Position numbers and translations under genes: made by a program
Shown: positions 1 to 11,200 of the stretch, in pieces
How positions within the stretch are numbered: the stretch's first letter is position 1
Layout of the letters: every line of letters begins with the position of its first letter
Notes under the pieces: generated by a model
Database searches by the model: none
Seen by the model: the letters and a program-made list of their open reading frames with translations, nothing else
Told to the model about the DNA's origin: nothing
Origin: Tubulanus polymorphus
Taxonomy: Eukaryota > Nemertea > Palaeonemertea > Tubulaniformes > Tubulanidae
Direction of reading: 5' to 3'
Assembly (NCBI RefSeq): GCF_964204645.1
Contig: NC_134025.1
Span: forward strand, 868,001 to 932,000
DNA length: 64,000 nucleotides

Positions 1-591
1 CGCCCTGCTCAGCCAGTCAGAAATACATCGATTATAATTTGAACCAATAGTTTAACACTGCATTATGATAATTAAGTGATCAATATATGAATTACGTTTA
101 TGATACCTTTTTCTATTTCGCGTTCTTGAACTGATTTGAAAAAAAGTTTGTGTCGGTGTTGTGCGTGTTCACGTTGGCCCGAATCAACTACAATACTAAG
201 TGTTTGGTTTACATTCTTACATGGTTGGGGACGAGACAATTTCTAATCGATTCTTAACAGGGATCATATCTCATACATATATATGACATTGATAACATAC
301 GTTCATCACATAGAATCATTGATAGAACAATATCGGAACAAAAGACTGGTCACCTTACAGACCTTACAGCGATAATACACTTCCAACCATAAACCGACCT
401 GGCCTCATCCTGTTTGAACTTCGGCCGTATCTTCTGTCGTAACACGACGCCTCATATTGGACGTCAAATGGCCTTCAACTGCAAAATAGCTACATAATTC
501 AATAGCTGACATTAATTTCAATTTCATGACGTAATTTTATTAGTTACCTAGTTACCGTCGCGTAGATGTGATAACCATAGTTACTAGAAAC
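1..591. other. upstream region, no gene seen
   Basis: AT-rich sequence upstream of gene 1. I see no convincing exon, TATA box or repeat. The promoter of gene 1 is probably here, but nothing marks it clearly. Confidence 0.4.
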
Positions 592-3500
592 ATGGACGTC
601 TCTACGATGCGATACGCCTGGGAGGAAACTGCTTCCGCGAATAGAAATAGAATTCATAATCTTTTATACGAATTTAACGAATTTATTGACAGTATGGATG
701 ACATCGACAACGTGAAAGAAGATAATACATCGCTACAAAAACAAGTTTTCGTCGAATCTAACCCGCTGAGCTACCAGGGTATCACCACAGCTAACCCGCT
801 AAGCTACCAGGGTATCACCACAGCTAACCCGCTAAGCTACCAGGGTATCCCCACAGCTAACCCGCTAAGCTACCAGGGTATCACCACGGCTATCCCGAAA
901 TCACAATATCAGCATAAAACGGCTGATTTAAACAATCTTTTCAATGTTATATCAGAAGAACATCGAATTTGTGAAAATACGCACATTCAGGTAAATAATA
1001 ATCAGTTCATTATAAATTCCTCATATCATTTCTAAAAATTGTTTTAAGGTTATTGATTTAACTCAGTTCATGTCGATATTCCAAACCTTAATTTATCGGA
1101 AAATTTTGATATTTATCTAAAACTCATCTTCTGAAGAAACAGTTATTTTCTGAAGCTGGCATTTAGAATCTTGAAAAAAAACTGTCAAATAAAGTTTGAG
1201 ATATCAACATTGAGTTTGTTATTATTCATGATATTCTACACTGAGGGAATACATATTGTTAAATGCACCGAAGAAACATGAAAAATATTAACAATTTATT
1301 TCATCAGTTTAGCAGAATTCTCGATCAGATGGCTGAAGAACGATCAATAATGAATAAACGAAGTGAAGATGATCAAAAGACTATAGAATTCCTCGTTAAA
1401 AATCTATCAGAATTAAAACAGCAGCAGCAGCAGCACCAACACCAACAGCAGCAGCGCCAGCAGCTACAGTCTGACCCCACAGGGACCCTAGTACAAGATA
1501 ATGACTTAACTAATAAGGTTTGTCTATTAATTTAGAAGTTTATTTATTTTTTTCGGACGTCAATTCCTCAATAGTATTTATGAAAATAGGATGCGCGAAC
1601 CACTGAATTTGATGCCAGCTACTACAGGCTCGAACATGGGACTAAAAACATTCTATATTATGATATTCCGATAGATGGCGCATGTGAAATGCGGCGCTTC
1701 GAAAGACTTCAATTCTACGAATTCCGATAAACGATGGCGAACGTTTACTCTGCTATGGATATATACAATCCATCCATAGAATATTTACAATAATTTAATT
1801 TCAGGTAAAAGAATTAAAAGTTCAAATAGATGAACTGCAGAATGCTATAGTGATACGAGACGGTGAATTGTGTGGACTTCGAATTCATTTGTCAGAAAAA
1901 CAGAAACAACTCGAAACAGTGAATAATAAACTGCAGTTGACAGAACGACAGTTACAAGATCTGACAGAGATACATCGATTGAAACAGATTGAGGGTGATT
2001 ACCAGCGCCAGCAGCAACAGCAACAGCAACAGCATCACCAGCACCAGCAACAGCAGCAAGATCAGGGGCACCAGCAGCGGCACCAACAGCAGCATGAGCA
2101 ACAGCGTGAAGCTCTTCAAGTTGAGGTCAATAAAGAAACTGATGATAATACAAGTATCAAAAATTCAGAGCTTAGAGCTGAAACCGAATCGAAACATCCA
2201 GCTGAAAATGAAGAGATTCCAGAAAGCGAAAATGATAATTCTGATGATTCCGTTACGACAGCAACTGAAATAATGAATAATCGAATTATTGAACTAGAAG
2301 ATATCATAGGTAAGTAAAAAACAAACATTACGAAGGTAAACACAATAAACGGTAGAATCAGCTTGGTGTCTCGGATCTCACGGGATCAATAATGAATATT
2401 TTTTCCAAAGTAAGTGAAGCCAGTCGGATTAGAATTCATAGATTCGGAACATTTTGTCAGAAGGGCTCGTGATTATCCAAGGCAATGATTGGGTCCGGGG
2501 CACGTGATTGTTAGAGGCAAACGGCTCCGAGGCAAACAGAGTCCGGGGCACGTGATTATAAGAGCCAATCGGCTCGATGGGAAACGCATTCTCAGTTCAT
2601 TGATAATTGCTTTATCTTCAGATGAATATGAATCAAGATTACAAGAAATAGAAACACAAAACCAAACATTCATCGAGGAAAATGAAGCCAAATCAGAAGA
2701 AATCCAACGGCTGAATAACGATATCAAACATCTAAAACTGATGTACGAAACGTCGATGAAAAAAGCGGATAAACTTTCATCTGAGAAAGAAACGTTAGAG
2801 AGTGAATTAACTGACGTCAAAAATCAACTGAAACATGTTCCTTGTATGGTAGATAAATCTATAGGTGGTTAGTAAAAATAGCTTGACGTTTCCATAAGAT
2901 TTACGATGTATTTTTACTCAATCTCGTTACCGTTATGGCTGTGTTTCATGAGCGGTTTCCAGCACGTAGCGTTTTTCAGGAAACTGCGATGGAAATGCCG
3001 AAAGTGGCCCCGAGCCAGAAAGCAGGAAAAGGTTATTGCAAAATTTCTCAGCTGGAAAAGGAGAAGACGCTATAGCTGGAAACCGCTCATGAAAACCAGT
3101 CTTTATGGACCAAACTAATCACAAGAAATAAATTTGAAATTCCTGAATCAAGTATAAGCCAAACTTTATTTATGTATAGATTGAAATCAAGCTATGCACG
3201 AATACTCAGATAGATACGAAGTTTTGATATATCATGTGACATGAAACTAAGTTAAATGTTTGGGTTTCAGCCGATGAACCTCGTGACGAACCCAAACAAC
3301 AGGAACCAGCGAACGCGAATGTAACGACTATAGAAACTACAGAAGGACGGATTAGAATATTCGATGAGTTACCGATATTAGGGGAGAGTGAAAGTGAGGA
3401 AAATGCAGTATCTAATCAGAGCAGCGACAAGGAGAAGACACCAATCAAACCGAATTTCATAGACACAGCTGCTGGAAGTGTTATAAAACCGAAGACAATT

Positions 3501-4313
3501 GAAGAAACGAAACGAAGTGTTGACATAATCCCCACAAATATCGACGGGTTTGATAGAAAACTGAAACGAACGAACGAACGAACTTGGATGGAAAGACAAC
3601 CACGTGACTCGTTCGCCTTGAAATTAAAACCGCTTGTACGTGACGTCATCGTCGAGAAAACACCGGCCGCCGCCGATACTGGAAAAACTCTTCAACATAA
3701 AACACAGAAAAACAAGAAAAAGAAAGTTAAAAAGTTTCATAAAATTTCATCAGAGAATTCTACGCCGGAACCAGTAAAACCGGAACCGGAACCGGTTACT
3801 GGGGATGAATATTTAGATGATATAATACGATATTTACCGCCGGAAGTTCAGAAATATATCAACCATTTGAATCCACGCGAGGTTCCACTCTTCGTACAGA
3901 ATTTCATAAATCGAAACTATCCGCGAGGTTTGCCGGGATATATGCATAGCACGAACCATCAAGGGACACCTGAAAATCAGATTAAAGACGTCGAACATAG
4001 ATCTCAGATTGCGAGGGTAAACCAGGATTCCGAAACCCCTGGTGATGATGCAGATACTACGCAGGGATCTGCAGCAGCTGCTGCTGCTGATGCTGCTGGT
4101 ACTAAAAGACACGCTGTTATCGGTAAAGTTGAAGGATTGTTATCAAAAATCAGCGGACGACGGAAAACTAGAGAAACTCGAGAAATTCCGTCATCGTCAC
4201 GGAAACAACCGAATGATTTTCGGAAATTTCACGATTTAAATGAAGACGGTCTCGATGCCGCTATTGATGAACTAATCGCTGATATAAGCAGCGCTTCAAC
4301 TTATTCTATATAA
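592..4313 (+). CDS. gene 1: unrecognised coiled-coil, Gln-rich protein (800 aa)
   Basis: Five coding exons join in phase: 592-990, 1308-1517, 1805-2309, 2622-2867 and 3271-4313 (2403 nt including the TAA stop). I start at the ATG at 592; a reading 24 nt further upstream would begin with GTG. Residues 1-133 hold about four 11-residue repeats (NPLSYQGITTA). Residues ~140-450 are helical and heptad-like, rich in E/K/Q/L, with Gln/His-rich tracts at nt 1419-1470 and 2003-2110, so a long coiled coil is likely. The last exon (residues ~454-800) is charged, with a basic KKKKVKK-type stretch, a possibly folded patch (LPPEVQKYINHLNPREVPLF) and an acidic end. There is no signal peptide or membrane segment. 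I do not recognise the family; a cytoskeletal or centrosomal scaffold is only a guess. The donor of exon 4 could be 3 nt earlier (2864). Confidence 0.75.
762..892 (+). repeat. 33-bp coding tandem repeat in gene 1 exon 1
   Basis: About four near-identical 33-bp units encode NPLSYQGITTA in frame. The last unit is diverged (AIPKSQYQ). Confidence 0.85.
2490..2580. repeat. tandem ~47-bp duplication with two CACGTG E-boxes (intron 3 of gene 1)
   Basis: Two copies of a GTCCGGGGCACGTGATT-type unit lie side by side just before the acceptor of exon 4. Each contains a perfect CACGTG. A regulatory role is not shown. Confidence 0.5.
2945..3093. mobile_element. fold-back element in intron 4 of gene 1
   Basis: A perfect 19-bp inverted repeat (2945-2963 and 3075-3093, TTCATGAGCGGTTTCCAGC and its complement) closes a ~150-bp segment within the intron. 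This fits a small MITE. No target-site duplication was confirmed. Confidence 0.5.
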
Positions 4314-4381
4314 TCAACGTCATCGCTGTAATGATGATGTTTTGTATTTATGTTAAGCAGTATCACTATTCATAAATCAAT

Positions 4382-4387
4382 AATAAA
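4382..4387 (+). terminator. polyadenylation signal of gene 1
   Basis: AATAAA lies 69 nt after the stop codon at 4313; a second AATAAA follows within 30 nt. Confidence 0.6.
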
Positions 4388-4608
4388 ATGCAGTACAACA
4401 CAATAAGCAATAAATCTATCTGTACAACTGAAATAGTTTAATTATTGTCAGTGACAACATCTGTGATTTTTATATCTAAAGTTGATATTAGATTTATAAC
4501 AGGATATAGTGATTCATGTGACTGTATGCACGGCGGCGTCCACCAGAGACCGATACAATCTTCAACCTGTAGACAATAAAATCCCACAATAATATAATGA
4601 TACTGATA

Positions 4609-4654
4609 TTATTCCTGAAGATGACTATTAGGATAAAGTCGAAACGTTGAATAA
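4609..4654 (+). other. hammerhead-like hairpin motif, copy 1
   Basis: CTGAAGA (4615-4621) is followed by a GACT/AGTC stem, then GAAAC (4641-4645). The whole is closed by an outer 6-bp stem, TTATTC (4609-4614) with GAATAA (4649-4654). The layout is like a type I hammerhead (core, stem II, GAAA), but the core has CTGAAGA, not CTGATGA. Confidence 0.35.
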
Positions 4655-6345
4655 ACTACACTAGCTCAAGGAAACTTAGGGTCTTGTGAGATTATCTTTA
4701 TAACAATCATATATCTTATCATAACAACAAGGATTCCACAGTGCCTCTCGTCAATGGTCAGTTTGGACTATCTGATGTGGGGTTCATTATCTTTATTCAC
4801 CGCATTAAATTACTGGAAATATATATCAATTCTATCGTACTTGCTGAACTCAGAATTAAATTGGCTCTTGACTCAAAATGTGTGTATTTGAAATAGTTTT
4901 CATTAAAAAAATCCAGTCTAAGTTTAGAGGTATGTGTAGTTGTAGTGAACAGTGTTGTGTCGCCCGCCGCCGCCGCTGTTAGAACGAGTCGAGTCTGTTT
5001 TTTCCTGTCGAGTTGAATGCACACACACAAGCATGCGGGAGCTTCAGTAGACAGGTCGCGTCACTGCCCCGAACCTTCATCGCCTGCGTGAACCGGCAAG
5101 GAATTTACATATACGCGACCAACCACAACATTTTACATAGGATTAATAAAAAAAACTAACATACGCAAGTTTAAATGAAAGAAAAAATCAGTTCGTGATT
5201 TAAACGATTATTTTTTAGTTTTTCTGTGTTGGATTATTCGCAACAAGGAAGTGAGGTGAGTTTTAATCATGGCCAGATTGAACCAAAAATAAATCTATTC
5301 AAAAAAACATTATCTCGATAATCACCGGCATGACCCCCTGCTTTACGTTGAATTCGTGTTCCTTCATGTGAATCGTCGTTATCTTATATATATATATGCA
5401 GGTATATCCTACAAGCTTTTTGTTGTCGTTTTACCTTTGGTTTTAAAATAATTCATGGTTTAATTTTCAAATGTTTTCAAAACGTATCGGTTTACAATGC
5501 TACTTCTTACCCTACGAGCATTTTCGAGGAAGGAAAGAAGCTCTTGTAGCCGCGGCCTGTATTGATAAGTGTGACAAATGATTTGTAGCTGCAGTTACTG
5601 TCGTAGACAACTCAATACTGCACATTGACAGATGTGGACGGTCAGTCAGTCAGTCAATCTGTCTGTCTGTCTGTCGGTAATATCAATTTCTCTTCAGACT
5701 CAATAAATACCGGTCGCTCGCCGGTGTAACTGTCTCGTAGTATAGATGGTACATAATGTATCCCCAGACAATAGACCAGTATCCCCCAGTTCCGCAGGCC
5801 AGTATCCAGTTCCACTTCCACAGAATCAGGAATGAGTTCCATGGACCAGGATCCAGTTACAAAAAACCTGTGGAACTAGATTAAGAACTGTGGAACTGGG
5901 TCTTGAAGCTACAGAACTACTGGCTCCAGCGCTATGGAACCGTGGGTCGACCTGCAGCTATTCAGAATTAGGTTTAACGTTAGGTCCTCTTCCTTTTCTT
6001 CTTATTCGAATGTTATTTTTACCTGGTATTCGAGCTATACGCCAGGTGGGTACGGGATGATATAGAGCTGTCTTCGCGGTACCAGAAACAAATTTGTTAT
6101 TCATAGAAGACAGTATTAACTTAATGCTACCGCTCTGAGAAAATAAGCATCAGGTAAATGAATGTTTCCTCAATAAAAAAACAGTTAGATACTCGATGTG
6201 AATTCATAGTAGCCTCTACTCAAGAAAGCCCCTGCTATTTATGTCACATAGAAGAATATATCTCTAAGGAATAGAAAAGAATATAAAAAAGATTCCTGTG
6301 AGTTCAATCACACGTGTAGAAACTGAGTGCATTACTACATGTTTT

Positions 6346-6630
6346 CAGCATCTCTCCCTCTCCATCTCTCTCCTCTCCCTCTCTCTCCTCTCTCTCCTCT
6401 CCATCTCTCTCCCTCCCTCTCCCTCCACCTCTCCTCTCCATCTCCCTCTCCCTCTTCCTCCCCTCTACGTCTCTCCCCCTCTCTCCATCTCTCCTCTCCC
6501 TCTCTCTCTCTGTCCCTTCACCTATCTCATCTCTCCCAATCTCTCACCATCCCTTCCTCTCTCTCTCCTCTTGCTCTCCCTCTCTTCCTCTCTCCCTCCT
6601 ACCTCTATCCCACTCTCTCTCTCAGGCCTC
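6346..6630. repeat. CT-rich low-complexity tract
   Basis: About 285 bp of imperfect CTCTCC/CTCTCT repeats. Open frames in several phases here are by-products of low complexity. Confidence 0.9.
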
Positions 6631-7836
6631 TCATTCTCTGCACTATCTCTCTGCGTGTCTCGTTTTATTTCTAAAAATTGCTTCCAACTGTTAGTATATT
6701 TCTCAGCTATAGATTGGTGTGTATGAGGCGAGTGCGCGAGGGGGGAGAGGTATGCTGCCACCAACCATCGAAGTATTTTCTATACCGACGATGCATTTAT
6801 TCACCACAATAAAAATACCCCCATTCATTGCGCAATCACTTCGAAACATGATTTAAAAAACCACACAATCAGATTCAAAATCTGAAACATGAAGAAAAAC
6901 TTTACATCGCATTATGAAATATGTCTTACAAACTTATCAACGATAAAAGTAAAATACAGAAAACTCTTAATTAGAAGAGATTCTACAAATAGAACGAGTG
7001 CCGCGAGGGGTCATTGGCGGCTTCCACACAGCTTCCACTCGTGTTCCACGTGCAGGTGGATCTATAGGGAAATTAGAAGGCGGAAGGCTAAGACAAACAG
7101 GAAGGAAATATCCTCGCTGAAGGCAGGGAAGTGTACTTCCCTGCTGAAGGCAACAAGTAGATTCCACCTGTCGAGGTTAGATTACGAATCCACCCGAAAA
7201 GATGCAGTTTTCGAGAGGATCAATATCGAATTTAACGATGTTTGTCGTGACAGCTAGGGTGACCTAGATAGGCAGGCGGGTCCAGAACCCTAAAACCAGC
7301 CCTATATCCAACATGCTTCCTGTTTGTTTTCACTATTGTCCACACGGTTGGAATGTACAGACTGATCGAATTCAAAAACAAAAAGAACACAGTTGGTTTA
7401 ACAACTGTTTCATTCTGAACTAACAAATAATAGAAAAGATTGATTTGCTCCAGGCACGTGCGACTGGAACACTGAAATCAATCGTATATATTACTAATAG
7501 CTGACTTGATTCTAGGTGGTTATATTTCATTTTCAGTGAATTAATTTCAGAGATAAAAAGAACTGGCAGCGATATTTCACTACGTATGTCCTATCATCCA
7601 TCATCATTTGCAAACATACTCACACACACACACGCACACGCTCTACATATCGTTACATCACTGAGGTATTTTTTTCACAAGTATTTTATCGTTTTATGAA
7701 CGTGAAAAGAGAGCTCTTGAATTACACTCCATATTTAGGCTATATTTAGGTCGAAGCAAACACAAACTATAAAGAAATATGATTTATTTATTGATAGATG
7801 GCTCCTATTTCCTGCATTCCTCGATGTAATGATTAG

Positions 7837-7837
<1 letters not shown>

Positions 7838-7932
<95 letters not shown>
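7838..7932. repeat. (AT)n microsatellite
   Basis: Roughly 47 uninterrupted AT dinucleotides. Confidence 0.97.
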
Positions 7933-7934
<2 letters not shown>

Positions 7935-8225
7935 TGAGGTCAATGACCATGGCTGGGCTGATCATTGAAAATTTCTTTTTCTAAAATTCATGGTAAAAAA
8001 CTTGAGAGTTCCGCAGACAGTCTCCTGATATTACATAAGAACCGACATCACGAACATGACGTTATTACTTCAACGGTAGATTAAGAGAAAACGTATTGCA
8101 GCCTTGTAGGATATTCAGAGAGGGATCCTGATATATCAGAGTTTTAGAGTAAATCTATTCAACACGATCACGATAATCTACTGTTTATAAGAAAACAACG
8201 AAATGGTCTCTGGTCTCGTTTCAGA

Positions 8226-8258
8226 TATATAAAGGTGATTAAGATTGACAGATATCAA
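8226..8258 (+). promoter_or_regulatory. candidate core promoter of gene 2
   Basis: TATATAAA (8226-8233) lies about 30 nt before an initiator-like TCAAGAG near 8256-8262, which would give a ~20-nt leader before the ATG at 8279. The TTTCAG just before the TATA could instead be a splice acceptor from an upstream leader exon. Confidence 0.4.
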
Positions 8259-8278
8259 GAGTCCGCCGCCGCCGCGCT

Positions 8279-11200
8279 ATGGAGTCCGATGAAGGAAAGA
8301 TTATAGACAATGGTAGGATGTGTATGGATGTATTTTTTATTATTCATTATCACACTTTACCGGGCGAGCATATCGTAGTAACAGGTTCGGCTAAACCGCT
8401 AGGACTATGGGATTTTAAACATGCCCTAATGGCCGAGTATGTTAAAAGTGGATGGTGGCTAGCTCACACTAGACTGAAGGTGGGAGAGACATTTTCTTAT
8501 AAATTCATGCTTTGTGATTCACAAAGAACTAAAGAATATCGATGGGAATTACGTGGTAATCGTGATGGTTTTGGTAGCAGTAGACCGGTGGCTTATAACT
8601 GTCGATGGGATGATGGGTGCGATGAGAAGGATATCGGAGAATGGTTAAATATATCAGTAGGTGAGTTCGGGTGCATGTTGCTTGATCATCACCTCTAACC
8701 ACCACCACCACCGCCGCTACCATTGCGCTCCGCTCTCATCCTTACCGTGTTTATAGTATAGTGTGTGCCATGCATGTGCTTCACCATACCTTACAGCCCT
8801 ATATCAGACCAACCAACCAACAGTGGTCGGTGCTGGAGATTTAAAGGGTCCCGTCTCATCTCATCTAATCCGAGCCACGGTTTTGCTTCGATATTTTGCA
8901 GTTTAGTGTTTTTAAACTTTCCGTTAAGATGCAGTTCAACAGTTGTGAGTTAAAGTTGACTCCGAGTTAAGATCAATTGATTTTCAATGAGTTGAATCTG
9001 AAGTCAAATCTCAACTCACAACTATGGAACTGGGTCTTGATATTTTGACAGCCTAACCATATAGTTATTACTGTTTTCCATCGAATAATTTACAATTCTA
9101 ATCACTGAATTGTTGATACTAATGATATATAAATTCTATACATATTTTATGTATATATTTGGCAGCACATAATGTTAGGTAGAAGTTTAATTTCATCTGA
9201 ATCCAACACGCGGAATATATTCATGAGCTGTTTTTGATCGGATTCCATTCGACGGATTTCTCGCTAGAGTTCTTGCATCAAGTTGGAACAGTGATTTCGT
9301 GCTGATTATTTTTGCTGATTTCAGCAGTTTTTGAAATCCGGTGAATCGTACGGAGATAGAGTCCAGGAGTCCAGGGGCCGATTTAGGACATCACCAACGA
9401 CTATATTTTGCCAAGATAACATTTTCACGACCTAACCAAATAAAGTAACACAAAATCTAATTTGTTCTGAATAACTCGAGATGCTCTGAAAATGTTGCAC
9501 TTCTCAGATTTTCTCTATTGTAAATTCCTGGATCTACTCCTGCTGGCTCTGTGAAATCTGGTATTGCATTAATTCGTCAATGTCTCGGTAATCGCAGCTC
9601 ATGAAATGTGCCTTATCATTACCGAGATAACAGATCCAATTTTCTTGCCGACTCAAGAAGAGCTATTCATTTTTTGTTCATGACTTGTCATTCGTATTCC
9701 GCCTCTAGCTGGTTAGCAGTGAAATAGTGAAATATATGTCAATAGTTCTCATGTCTAGACATTAAAGCTTAGCATATTAGATTTTATTCATGGTTGGGAA
9801 TCGTTTCATTTAGAACTAATCCGCTCAAATAGTCTGAAATCCTAACTGGCGAAAAGACTCTGTAAGCTACAGATGAAAATACAATTCAGCTTCAGTCGTT
9901 TTCGATTCTGCACCAGTCAATACGTTAGATAGTGACTTGTTTCCCAGGAGTAGAATTGACTTGCAGCCAAACAACGACCAGATGATAATAACAGAGTATA
10001 TACGTATAGATAATGAAAAAACAACAGCAATATCCAAGAGATAATCAATTATCATAAAATGTCCAAGTATAACTAGTAGAATGTCAATATTATACTCAGC
10101 AGTAACGCGGGAGGGAAGGCGCGCACGAGTACATTTAGAAAAAGAAGGGAATTTCTTCGATTAACGAAGGCTGCAAGTGGGGTTTGCTGAAATGCATCTG
10201 AAAATATATAATCACCGAGAAGATGAGCGTCGAATTTACAGGTTTTAACGATTTTGGTTTTGATAAAAAAGGCACCAGCTCATTAAAAAGGCAGGGTCCA
10301 GACCTCCGAAAATACCCCCAATAGATCCGGCCTTGTAATGTAGGCACTAACTTTAACAGACATGAGGGCAAAAGGGCATCCAGGACTCCCAAAAAACACT
10401 CCCTATTATAGATTCAGACAAACGGATATGAATGTATGTAGAGATTATGAAAGTGTGTTGTGGTTATAAATTCATACATTTCAATCGAATCGTTTTAATT
10501 AGTTAATAGTGACAGCTGCTGTCGTCACGTTTCATACGCAGCCGATATTTGTAGTCGAGCCCTGAATATATCGAATTAGAAACACGATATGTCTGGAAAT
10601 TATTCACGCTAAGTTCACGTAACAGGTTTCGTGTCAAAAACTACAACACGTCGTTTTATGATTTATTTATTTATTCGCTTGTGTGAAACAGTTTTAGATT
10701 TTTCAGTGAAGTTATGTCTGCACTGTGTGTCTGTTAGATTATTGTTAGTCTAGAATGAGATTTAGAAACTTGGATTCGGTTCTATACAAAACGTAGAAAA
10801 TATTTGAATAAGTGAAAAAAGTAAAACGATCAGGGCCCAGTAATACACAGTTATGAGTGAAGGCTGGCCTATGACATCCCGCGAGGCATCGAGTCGCAGG
10901 TAGACATAAGCCAGAGAGTTGTGTTTTACTCAGAAAAATGTCGGGCCCTGGGGGTCCAGTTGCACAGTCGTGCTTTAAGTCCAAAAGTGGTCTTAAATCT
11001 TAAGACTGATCTTAAGTTGTTAGATTGGCTATAGAACTAACTTGGTCTTAGACTGGTCTAAAGTCTAAGCCATAACTATGCAACCGACCCCCTGAATTCG
11101 TCGATTCGTCGATCTTTTCTATACGAATGTGAAAACAAGTAGGTTAATACTGGTGAATGGTAACTAGTTACAGGTAAATGAGTCGATTTAGAAACTACCA

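Larger units (their letters stand above)
4388..8225. other. intergenic region between genes 1 and 2
   Basis: No supportable gene. It holds a hairpin element near 4609-4654, a long CT-rich low-complexity tract at 6346-6630, a short palindrome at 7123-7144 and an AT dinucleotide run at 7838-7932. The remainder is unremarkable AT-rich sequence. Confidence 0.6.

Noticed and set aside
6298-6764. Frames of 80-142 aa rich in Ser/Leu/Pro or Arg/Glu
   Set aside because: Translation of CT-rich low-complexity DNA in three frames; no codon pattern.
6889-7257. 122-aa plus-strand frame
   Set aside because: No homology that I recognise, a biased basic composition, an internal DNA palindrome (7123-7144), and no promoter or splice support.
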